Below are positions 1 through 6,100 of a stretch of 7,507 nt of DNA, piece after piece. The notes beneath the pieces are model-generated. The model was not told where the DNA came from, did not search any database, and saw only the letters and a program-made list of their open reading frames with translations. The position numbers and the translations under genes are program-made. The stretch lies in NCBI GenBank assembly GCA_028282625.1, contig JANQHP010000197.1, forward strand, positions 1 through 7,507. Reading direction: 5' to 3'. Each line of letters begins with the position of its first letter. Position 1 is the stretch's first letter. The stretch comes from Rickettsiales bacterium. Its GTDB lineage: Bacteria; Pseudomonadota; Alphaproteobacteria; Rickettsiales; UBA8987.

Positions 1-1
1 G

Positions 2-2035
2 GTAGACCTGGTCCTGGTGCTGCTACTTTCGGCTTCCATCGGGCTGCGCCTTGCACGCTTGTGGCTCGCGCGCCGGCAAGGCTCGGTTGGTTCCCGCCTG
101 CAAACACGGGTATTGCTCTGGTTTGGCATCGTCGCGGTCGCCCCGGCCATTATCATCGCTGGGTTTTCCATCTTCTTTTTTAACTTCGGAATCCAATCCT
201 GGTTTCACACCCGCGTCAGCACCGCGCTGGAAGCCTCGCAGGCCGTGGCCGAAGGCTATTTGCGTGAGCATAAAAATGCCATTGAGGCCGACGTACTGAT
301 TGTTGCCAACGAGGTGAATCGCAACGCAGAGCGCTTTCAGCAGGATGCCGACCAGTTTCGCGCGGCCCTGCACGCGCTTGCCGCAGTGCGGCAATTGACC
401 GAAGCGTCGGTTTTTCGTTTGGAAGATACCGAATATAATCCGGAACAGACCATGGTCACCCTGCCACTTGGTGAACGGCGATTGCAGCTGCCAAGCGACC
501 TGATGCAGCGCGCGAAACAGGGCGAGTTGGTGGTGATGAAAACCGACAAGGACGATCGGGTGCGCGCCTTGTTGCGTCTGCACCGCCTTGATAACACCTA
601 TCTGGTGGTGGGGCGCAATGTCGACCCGCAAGTGCTGGGTCACATGCAGCAAGCCCAAGGCTCGTTCAAAGCATACCGCACCTTACAAGAAGGCATCGGT
701 CAGTTGCAGATCCGCTTCACCTTCATTTTTATGGCCGCCGCCCTGCTGGTGCTGCTCACCGCGCTTTGGGCCGGCATGCTCTTTACCGGTGAGTTGGTCA
801 CGCCGATTACCGCATTGGTGCATGCCACACGCAAGGTGGAAGAAGGCAGGCTGGATACACGTGTCACCCCCGGTCCAGAAGACGATGAGATCGGCACCTT
901 AGGGCGTGCCTTTAACCGCATGACATCCGAACTTTCCGCTCAGCAGGAACATCTCAAAGAGGCCCACGCGCAGGCCGATGCCAGGCGCCGCTTGCTGGAA
1001 GCCGTGTTTTCCGGCGTGTCCGCAGGCGTGTTGGTGCTTGGTCGCACGCGTCAGGTCACCCTATATAACCGGTCCGCTGCCGATATGCTGGCCCGAAAAG
1101 ACCGCAAGCTAGAAGGCGCGAACATACAGGACCTGCTGCCAGATACCAGCGCGCTGCTGGACCAAAGCCATGCCACTGGGCGCCCGCTACACAGTAAAAT
1201 GGAACTGGCGCATGCCGGCCGCACCCGTACCTTTAACATCCATGTGGTGCCGGAAATGTTTGTGGGAGAAATTGAGGGCTATATTGTGACACTCGACGAT
1301 ATCACCGACCTGCTGGCCGCGCAAAAAACCGCCGCCTGGTCGGATGTGGCGCGGCGCATTGCGCATGAAGTCAAAAATCCCCTCACCCCCATCCATCTGG
1401 CCAGCACGCGTATTCAGCAAAAATACCGTGATTTTGTTCCAAGCAAGGAGCAGGAAGGGTTTGACCGCTACACCGAAACCATCATGCGGCAGGTCACACG
1501 CGTGCGCCATATGATTGATGCGTTTTCACAATTCGCACGGATGCCAGCGCCAGAAAAAACCTCCATGGATGTGGTGAAAACCGTCAAGCAAACCGTGTTT
1601 GCCCAGCAGGTAGTCTACCCGCACATAACCTATGATCTCCATCTGCCAGAAAAGCCCCTGCCTCTGCACGCCGATGCCAACCAGCTGGAGCAGGTGGTGA
1701 TGAATATCCTCAAAAATGCCGCCGAGGCCTTGCTGGAATCAGACCCCTTGCCGGAACAGGCTCCCTGCATCCATATTCGCATGGCGCCTAAGCAGCATGG
1801 TGTGGAAATCACCTTCACGGATAACGGACCAGGCTTCCCCGATGCCATCTTGCACCAGGCCACCGAACCTTATGTCACCACACGGGAACACGGTACGGGG
1901 CTTGGGCTTGCCATTGTACAAAAGATCATCAGCGACCATGGCGGCACCATCACCCTGGCCAACCAAACCGACCCCAAAAGCCGCGGCGCGCGCATTACCC
2001 TATGGCTTCCGCTAGAGCCACCCATCACGACTTAA
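2..2035 (+). CDS. ntrY: NtrY-like nitrogen-regulation sensor histidine kinase (5' partial)
   Basis: Membrane sensor kinase of the NtrY family, which autophosphorylates on histidine and passes phosphate to the NtrX response regulator in nitrogen or redox control. The reading frame is open to the left edge, so the true start and probably one transmembrane helix are missing; the GTG at 17 is only the first start-like codon visible. Numbering from that GTG: a transmembrane helix near 32-56 (AVAPAIIIAGFSIFFF) followed by the NtrY-typical FNFGIQSWF; a periplasmic sensor segment about 60-232; a second helix about 234-256; HAMP about 257-310; a PAS-like domain about 325-430; the HisKA H-box IAHEVKNPLTP with phosphoacceptor His450; and a HATPase with N-box NILKNAAEA (563-571), G1 DNGPGF (602-607) and G2 GTGLGL (626-631). 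All catalytic motifs are intact. The C-terminus is complete. No ntrX follows; the next gene is kdsD. Confidence 0.9.
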   Translation, partial: VDLVLVLLLSASIGLRLARLWLARRQGSVGSRLQTRVLLWFGIVAVAPAIIIAGFSIFFFNFGIQSWFHTRVSTALEASQAVAEGYLREHKNAIEADVLIVANEVNRNAERFQQDADQFRAALHALAAVRQLTEASVFRLEDTEYNPEQTMVTLPLGERRLQLPSDLMQRAKQGELVVMKTDKDDRVRALLRLHRLDNTYLVVGRNVDPQVLGHMQQAQGSFKAYRTLQEGIGQLQIRFTFIFMAAALLVLLTALWAGMLFTGELVTPITALVHATRKVEEGRLDTRVTPGPEDDEIGTLGRAFNRMTSELSAQQEHLKEAHAQADARRRLLEAVFSGVSAGVLVLGRTRQVTLYNRSAADMLARKDRKLEGANIQDLLPDTSALLDQSHATGRPLHSKMELAHAGRTRTFNIHVVPEMFVGEIEGYIVTLDDITDLLAAQKTAAWSDVARRIAHEVKNPLTPIHLASTRIQQKYRDFVPSKEQEGFDRYTETIMRQVTRVRHMIDAFSQFARMPAPEKTSMDVVKTVKQTVFAQQVVYPHITYDLHLPEKPLPLHADANQLEQVVMNILKNAAEALLESDPLPEQAPCIHIRMAPKQHGVEITFTDNGPGFPDAILHQATEPYVTTREHGTGLGLAIVQKIISDHGGTITLANQTDPKSRGARITLWLPLEPPITT

Positions 2036-2069
2036 AATCTATCCCAAGCACCGCCTGCATGCGTTCTGA

Positions 2070-2098
2070 TTGCTAAAGCCTGAGATTGGCTTTATATA
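2070..2098 (+). promoter_or_regulatory. Putative sigma70-type promoter of kdsD-psd
   Basis: TTGCTA (2070-2075) and TATATA (2093-2098) are separated by exactly 17 bp, a good match to -35 and -10 elements. Transcription would start near 2105, leaving a leader of about 33 nt before kdsD. The spacer carries a perfect 7-bp inverted repeat, TAAAGCC (2074-2080) and GGCTTTA (2088-2094) with a 7-nt loop, overlapping both hexamers. This could be an operator or a weak terminator stem for ntrY, although no real T-run follows it. The remainder of the 102-bp gap shows nothing else. Predicted by eye only. Confidence 0.5.
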
Positions 2099-2137
2099 AG
2101 ACGTTAACACATACAACATATTGCCACGCGAACATTC

Positions 2138-3130
2138 ATGCCTTCTGCCACCGCAACACGCTCGAACGGACCCAAAGCCACCGAAGAACTGCTGCGTAGT
2201 GCACAAAAGGTGCTGGCCACCGAACAGCAGGGCTTGCAGGCACTTCAAGATTGGCTGGGCGACCCCTTTGTGCAGGCGGTCGAGCAGCTTTTTGCGACCA
2301 AAGGGCGCATTATTGTCAGCGGCATGGGAAAAAGTGGCCATATCGCCCGCAAAATCGCGGCGACCTTTGCCTCCACCGGTTCCCCCGCCCTTTTTGTGCA
2401 CCCGGCAGAAGCAAGCCATGGCGATCTGGGCATGATCACCCCGCAGGATGTCGTGCTGTTGCTTTCCAACTCGGGCGAAACCTCCGAGCTGGGCGATATT
2501 CTGGCCCATGCGGCGCGTTTTTCCGTACCGCTGATTGGGGTGGCCAGGCGGTCCGGGTCGATGCTAAGCGAGGCGGCGGATGTGGCGCTTATCTTGCCCG
2601 AAACCCCGGAAGCCTGCCATGTCGGCGCGCCGACCACTTCCACCACGATGATGCTGGCACTTGGGGACGCGTTGGCGGTGGCACTGCTGGAACGCAGGGG
2701 GTTTGATCACGAGGATTTTGGTACCCTGCATCCAGGCGGCAAGCTCGGCGCCAAGCTGATGCGCGTGGATCAGCTCATGCATCGTGGAGACGCATTGCCG
2801 CTGGTGCAAGAAGGGACGTTGATGAGCGAGGTGCTGCTGACCATGACCGCGGGCAAGGTGGGATGTGCGGGTGTAACAGACAAAGCCGGCACGTTGGTCG
2901 GCGTGATCACCGATGGGGATTTGCGTCGCCATATGGCCGAAGATCTGCTGCGCCAGGAGGCGAGCCACATCATGACCTCCAAGCCCATTACCGTGGCGCC
3001 ACACATTTTAGCGGTGCAAGCGCTCAAGATCATGGAAGACAACGCCATTGGCGCACTTTTCGTGGTAGAAAACAACCAGCCGGTGGGCGTGCTGCATCTG
3101 CAAGATGTCCTGCGTGCCGGCGTGGTCTAG
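2138..3130 (+). CDS. kdsD: Arabinose-5-phosphate isomerase (KdsD/KpsF family)
   Basis: Cytoplasmic isomerase converting D-ribulose 5-phosphate to D-arabinose 5-phosphate, the first committed step towards CMP-Kdo for the LPS inner core. At 330 residues it matches the usual family length (about 328 in E. coli). A SIS sugar-phosphate isomerase domain covers about 45-195, with SGMGKSGHIARK (61-72), the HPAEASHGDLGM block (88-99), SNSGETSEL (110-118) and LHPGGKLG (197-204). Lys65, Glu117, Glu158 and His198 appear to correspond to the catalytic residues reported for E. coli KdsD. Two CBS domains follow at about 213-270 and 277-328. The ATG at 2138 is the first start in frame that gives a normal N-terminus, but no Shine-Dalgarno sequence is visible before it. 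Psd follows after 43 bp, probably in the same transcript. The family also includes capsule-linked KpsF and GutQ paralogues; without a capsule cluster, KdsD is the simplest assignment. Confidence 0.93.
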   Translation: MPSATATRSNGPKATEELLRSAQKVLATEQQGLQALQDWLGDPFVQAVEQLFATKGRIIVSGMGKSGHIARKIAATFASTGSPALFVHPAEASHGDLGMITPQDVVLLLSNSGETSELGDILAHAARFSVPLIGVARRSGSMLSEAADVALILPETPEACHVGAPTTSTTMMLALGDALAVALLERRGFDHEDFGTLHPGGKLGAKLMRVDQLMHRGDALPLVQEGTLMSEVLLTMTAGKVGCAGVTDKAGTLVGVITDGDLRRHMAEDLLRQEASHIMTSKPITVAPHILAVQALKIMEDNAIGALFVVENNQPVGVLHLQDVLRAGVV

Positions 3131-3173
3131 ACACTGTTGTGACATCCTATGGATTAAAAGAGCGAGGAAAGAT

Positions 3174-3869
3174 ATGAACGCATTACGCACCGTGATCGTA
3201 CCCGTTAACCCCGATGGCTGGCTGTTTGTTGGCATCTTTGCTATTGCAAGCCTCATCCTTTTTGCGCTGTGGGAGCCCCTCGGATGGGTCGGCGTGGTGC
3301 TGACGGCCTGGTGCGTCTATTTTTTCCGCGATCCCGACCGCGTGGTGCCGCAAACCGAAGGCCTGGTCTTAAGCCCGGGCGATGGCGTGATCTCCGCCAT
3401 CACCGATGCCCCTCCACCCCCAGAGCTGGAGATGGGCGAAGAACCAAGGGTGCGGATCAGCGTGTTCCTCAATGTCTTTAACGTGCATGTGAACCGTGTG
3501 CCAGTCGCCGGCGAAGTGCGCAAACTGCACTACCATGCCGGCAAGTTTTTCAATGCCGCGCTGGATAAAGCAAGCGAACACAACGAACGCCAGTCCATCT
3601 GCATTACCACGGCCAAGGGGAAGGACGTGGCCTGCGTGCAGATTGCCGGCCTCGTGGCACGGCGCATCATCTGCCGCTTGAAAGAAGGGCAGCACGTGGT
3701 GGGCGGCGCGCGCTTCGGGCATATCCGTTTTGGCAGCCGCGTGGATGTGTACCTACCGCCCGGCGTGGCGCCAAGCGTGGCCGTGGGTCAGCTCGCCATC
3801 GGCGGAGAAACCATCCTGGCCAACCTCCATGCCTCTGAAAACATCGTGCACGAAACCATTGCGCTTTAA
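3174..3869 (+). CDS. psd: Phosphatidylserine decarboxylase proenzyme, short form
   Basis: Inner-membrane-associated enzyme that decarboxylates phosphatidylserine to phosphatidylethanolamine. It is made as a proenzyme that cleaves itself, the new N-terminal serine becoming the pyruvoyl cofactor. The 231-residue length fits the short Psd class found in many alphaproteobacteria. Visible features: a hydrophobic N-terminal hairpin about 16-50 (membrane anchor); YFFRDPDR (49-56); SPGDG with Asp70; the FNVHVNRVP block with His105; and the processing site RFGSRVDVYLP, with cleavage expected between Gly187 and Ser188. The ATG at 3174 was chosen because a purine-rich GAGGAAAG Shine-Dalgarno (3164-3171) sits just upstream and the protein then starts right before the membrane segment; longer versions would overlap kdsD. 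The pssA gene that often follows psd, which makes its substrate, is not here. No T-rich terminator follows. Confidence 0.94.
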   Translation: MNALRTVIVPVNPDGWLFVGIFAIASLILFALWEPLGWVGVVLTAWCVYFFRDPDRVVPQTEGLVLSPGDGVISAITDAPPPPELEMGEEPRVRISVFLNVFNVHVNRVPVAGEVRKLHYHAGKFFNAALDKASEHNERQSICITTAKGKDVACVQIAGLVARRIICRLKEGQHVVGGARFGHIRFGSRVDVYLPPGVAPSVAVGQLAIGGETILANLHASENIVHETIAL

Positions 3870-3880
3870 CGTAGATTTAA

Positions 3881-3920
3881 GTCACTGGATCCCGTGACCT
3901 AAGCCGCGGGATAACGCGGC
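3881..3920. repeat. Degenerate palindromic intergenic element
   Basis: Within the 174-bp gap between psd and the LRR gene lie three interleaved perfect inverted repeats: GTCAC (3881-3885)/GTGAC (3894-3898), ATCCCG (3889-3894)/CGGGAT (3907-3912), and GCCGCG (3903-3908)/CGCGGC (3915-3920). The layout CTGGATCCCG...CGCGGGATAACG resembles, from memory, the CTGGATCCC...GGGATGACG palindromic repeats scattered between genes in many proteobacterial genomes. Only one copy is in the window. No T-run follows on either strand, so it is not a convincing Rho-independent terminator, though it could stabilise the psd mRNA 3' end. The rest of the gap (3921-4043) is plain sequence with a TAAGAT at 3981-3986 but no good -35 partner. 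Confidence 0.4.
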
Positions 3921-4043
3921 AAAACCGTTGCCACAAGCAAAACTACCTGCATCTTTATGTTTTGTTAACCTATCTGGCGCTAAGATGGTGTGATGGCCTG
4001 CGATGCGGGTCAGGTTTAGATATGCAAGAACACCATCGGCGAT

Positions 4044-5921
4044 ATGGCACAAAACGAACCCAAATTTACCTTCTCGGTCTATCAGGAAGATGGCCAATTG
4101 CTGGCCGCACTGGCACAAGAGGTGTCGGAGGCAAGGCTAAGAATCACCTCAAATTGGGGTGAACATCTGTGTAACTCACTTCGTAGTAAAATAGTAGATT
4201 CAGAACACACCAATACAGCAGACGAACTTCGCAAACTTTTTGCCCCTACGCTTAAGGAAGCACAGGATCCAGACACATCTGCCCTATCCAGGCAACTAGC
4301 GGCTAAAATGCTGCATCAGGCCTTGGAGCGTTCCGGCGAGGATGTGCTGGTTGCCTTAGATGACATGGAATCCGCATTTAGCCTGATCAAGCCTGCTTTG
4401 GAACATGGTTCTTACCAAAAAGCCGGGCCGATTGAAGGGACGGATGAGGTGCGCCCGACCCACAATCTCATCATTCAAAAGAGAAGTAGTGGTACGGGCA
4501 TGAGGGCGCAGGGGCGATTACCTGCTGGTGCTTCAGAAGGTCCGGCGGTGCAGAGACATTCTGGGAGATATCCCGAAGGGTTTGAGAATTTCCCCGAGAA
4601 TATCAAACAAGAACTGCAGCACTTTATGGACAAGGAAGATCAAAGGGCTTTGATTTTAGATGGAAACCCTGGTGAGTTTTGGGCTCGTCCTTCTTTGAGT
4701 GAGGCGCAACTGGAATCCGTCCTCACATGGGCGGGTGAGCGGCATGATGGAATCACATCTCTTCGTATTCAAAGGATGCGAGACATCACACGCATTCCGG
4801 ATTTGGATCAGCGCTTTCCTAATTTAGATACCCTCATTATCGGCCGTAATGATGACGTGAAAGAGATTGGGGCGCTACCATCGGGGCTGACCACGGTGCA
4901 CATCTGGCAAAATGAGGATTTGGAGGCTTTCCCAGACATGGGACATTTGACGAAGCTTGAAGAACTGGGCCTAGGGTATAATCGCAAAGCAATAGACCAT
5001 GTGCCGGGGCTTGAGAAGCTTCATAATCTAACAAGTTTGAAGATTCATGACCAAAGCCTGCAAAAAACGATAGACCTCTCTGATTTGGAAGAACTTCAAC
5101 ATGTTAGCCTTATGTACAATCAACTTTCAAATGTAAGATTGCCTATTTCGGGCAAGCTGACATCTGTGAATTTGAGCAACAACCAGTTGCAGCATGTGCC
5201 AGAATTTTCGCACGATCTAGAGGAAGTTGCCATCGATAATAATCCGCTTGTATCACTAGAAAATCTTCCTATCGCTAAAACCATTGGTATCCATCAACCG
5301 CAAATACCGATGCTGGTGGCTCATTTAAAAGCTGGAAACAATCCCTCCGTAGAGAAAATTGAGTTCCGGGGACAGGGAAGCGACCTTATAGATGACTTTA
5401 ACCGCCAAGAATTTTTAGCGAAATATAGCGGAGAGGCTTCTAAAGCGCCGGTTTCACCGGAGCTCGTGACCGCGGAGGCAGAAAAAGCGGTGGAAGCGGC
5501 GTCGGCACCAAAGCCAGAGGAAAAAGCCACCAAGACCCTGAGTGAAAGCATGATTTTAAACCCCTTACGCAAGCTGATTGATGGGGATAAGGATAAGGAC
5601 GGCGACGGGTTGCGTGATCGCAACGATGTGGCAGCAGCGCGTCGGTTGGCAGAAGTGCTGAATCTGGACGAAAAGGCGGCCGGCCTGGATAATATCCGCG
5701 ATGAGGATGTCTTTTTTACCACGAAAAGCTCGGTGGCTATGGTCAAAGCCTGCAAAAAAGCGATGGATGACGGGGACCTGACCGCCGCCGAGCGCGAAGA
5801 GATCCAAGAGGCGTTTCATACGATGGTCAAGAGTCGGCGCACCTCTGGCGATGAGGGGATAAAACCTTCCAATATGTCGGCGAAGCTTGATTTCGAAAAA
5901 GACCACATCAGCTTGAAATAA
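4044..5921 (+). CDS. Leucine-rich-repeat protein with acidic Ca-binding-like C-terminal region
   Basis: I do not recognise this 625-residue protein as a named family. Residues 1-125 are mostly helical with no signal peptide or membrane segment. Residues 126-180 look like a flexible linker rich in Gly, Arg, Ser and Pro. About eight leucine-rich repeats span 237-412. The last three are exactly 20 residues long, starting at 351, 371 and 391, with the LxxVxLxxNxLxxV pattern close to the short bacterial type of IpaH/YopM proteins. An Ala/Glu/Lys/Pro-rich linker covers 465-500. The helical C-terminal domain contains one DKDKDGDGLRDRND segment (515-528), like a thrombospondin-3 or EF-hand calcium loop, and later MDDGDLTAAEREEI (574-587), EF-hand- or TerB-like. 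No catalytic E3 ligase domain is evident. The ATG at 4044 is the first start after an in-frame stop at 4017; its ribosome site is weak. GC content is mosaic along the gene. It may act in protein-protein contact or as an effector; this is inference. Confidence 0.8.
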   Translation: MAQNEPKFTFSVYQEDGQLLAALAQEVSEARLRITSNWGEHLCNSLRSKIVDSEHTNTADELRKLFAPTLKEAQDPDTSALSRQLAAKMLHQALERSGEDVLVALDDMESAFSLIKPALEHGSYQKAGPIEGTDEVRPTHNLIIQKRSSGTGMRAQGRLPAGASEGPAVQRHSGRYPEGFENFPENIKQELQHFMDKEDQRALILDGNPGEFWARPSLSEAQLESVLTWAGERHDGITSLRIQRMRDITRIPDLDQRFPNLDTLIIGRNDDVKEIGALPSGLTTVHIWQNEDLEAFPDMGHLTKLEELGLGYNRKAIDHVPGLEKLHNLTSLKIHDQSLQKTIDLSDLEELQHVSLMYNQLSNVRLPISGKLTSVNLSNNQLQHVPEFSHDLEEVAIDNNPLVSLENLPIAKTIGIHQPQIPMLVAHLKAGNNPSVEKIEFRGQGSDLIDDFNRQEFLAKYSGEASKAPVSPELVTAEAEKAVEAASAPKPEEKATKTLSESMILNPLRKLIDGDKDKDGDGLRDRNDVAAARRLAEVLNLDEKAAGLDNIRDEDVFFTTKSSVAMVKACKKAMDDGDLTAAEREEIQEAFHTMVKSRRTSGDEGIKPSNMSAKLDFEKDHISLK

Positions 5922-5941
5922 GGGCGGATGCGTTCGCGTAG

Positions 5942-5981
5942 AAAAAAAACGCTTGACCCCAGCTCCAAACTCCCTTACATA
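5942..5981 (+). promoter_or_regulatory. Strong-looking promoter with A-tract upstream of rimP leader
   Basis: TTGACC (5953-5958) and TACATA (5976-5981) are spaced by 17 bp, a near-consensus sigma70-type promoter. The overlapping CATAAT at 5978-5983 would give a 19-bp spacer. A run of eight A residues (5942-5949) lies just upstream of the -35, where an UP element would sit, as in stable-RNA promoters. Transcription would begin about 5988-5990, some 110 nt before rimP. It lies entirely after the LRR gene stop, so rimP-nusA probably has its own promoter. Confidence 0.6.
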
Positions 5982-5987
5982 ATGCCC

Positions 5988-6046
5988 CATCTTCAGATTT
6001 ACCCTGTGTAAGCTGTTAAGGTGGGCCCAAAAAGCCCACCTTTTTG
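5988..6046 (+). ncRNA. Putative rimP leader / attenuated short RNA
   Basis: Transcription from the promoter at 5953-5981 would meet the terminator at 6018-6046 after only about 55-60 nt, with no tRNA or ORF of note between. A first hairpin forms from CAG (5994-5996) and TTAC (5999-6002) pairing with GTAA (6008-6011) and CTG (6013-6015), with an apical CCTGT loop; the terminator is the second hairpin. Two hairpins, the second a terminator, ahead of rimP-nusA suit a transcription attenuator, and such leaders have been predicted in other proteobacteria. In E. coli the rimP-nusA operon is feedback-regulated by NusA, and a tRNA gene (metY) lies first, which is absent here. It could instead be a free small RNA. 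Boundaries are estimates. Confidence 0.4.
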
Positions 6047-6050
6047 TTTG
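6018..6050 (+). terminator. Rho-independent terminator before rimP
   Basis: A perfect 9-bp stem, AAGGTGGGC (6018-6026) with GCCCACCTT (6034-6042), encloses the 7-nt loop CCAAAAA. It is followed by a T-rich tract (TTTTT at 6041-6045, then GTTTG). The GC-rich stem and T-run make this a strong + strand intrinsic terminator. The A-run needed for efficient minus-strand use is lacking. It lies about 97 nt after the LRR gene stop and 50 nt before rimP, so it may end the LRR transcript, attenuate rimP, or both. Confidence 0.85.
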
Positions 6051-6054
6051 TCAC

Positions 6055-6091
6055 ATAGGCCTTTTTTACGTGGCGTAAAGCGCCAGCCTAT
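6055..6091 (+). promoter_or_regulatory. Foldable segment of the rimP 5' untranslated region
   Basis: This stretch between the terminator and the first rimP ATG can form two mutually exclusive structures. One is a compound stem of ATAGGC (6055-6060)/GCCTAT (6086-6091) enclosing TGGCG (6071-6075)/CGCCA (6081-6085). The other is a tight hairpin TTTACG (6065-6070)/CGTAAA (6074-6079) with a TGG loop. No Shine-Dalgarno sequence is visible between here and the start codon. Whether either structure matters for translation is unknown. Confidence 0.3.
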
Positions 6092-6100
6092 CTGCATCAC

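Noticed and set aside
23..658. 211-codon open frame on the minus strand opposite the kinase gene
   Set aside because: It lies wholly within the well-supported ntrY frame, its product is rich in Gln, His and Arg with no recognisable domain, and high-GC coding DNA often leaves such antisense frames open.
3105..3173. Longer version of Psd starting at a GTG inside kdsD
   Set aside because: The ATG at 3174 has a clear GAGG ribosome site and gives the normal N-terminus just before the membrane segment.
3881..3924. Rho-independent terminator after psd
   Set aside because: Stems are present but no T-run follows on either strand; the + strand continues with AAAA instead.
3962..4162. 66-codon + strand frame overlapping the start of the LRR gene, also readable from an ATG at 4022
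   Set aside because: It ends inside the LRR gene in another frame, its product has no recognisable features, and no ribosome-binding site supports it.
5321..5990. Overlapping minus-strand frames of 141-144 codons opposite the 3' part of the LRR gene
   Set aside because: They are antisense to a continuous, domain-bearing frame and show only low-complexity Ser/Arg/Leu-rich products.
5988..6046. A tRNA gene in the position of E. coli metY
   Set aside because: The segment is only about 60 nt and lacks a cloverleaf, T-loop GTTCRA sequence and CCA-type acceptor end.
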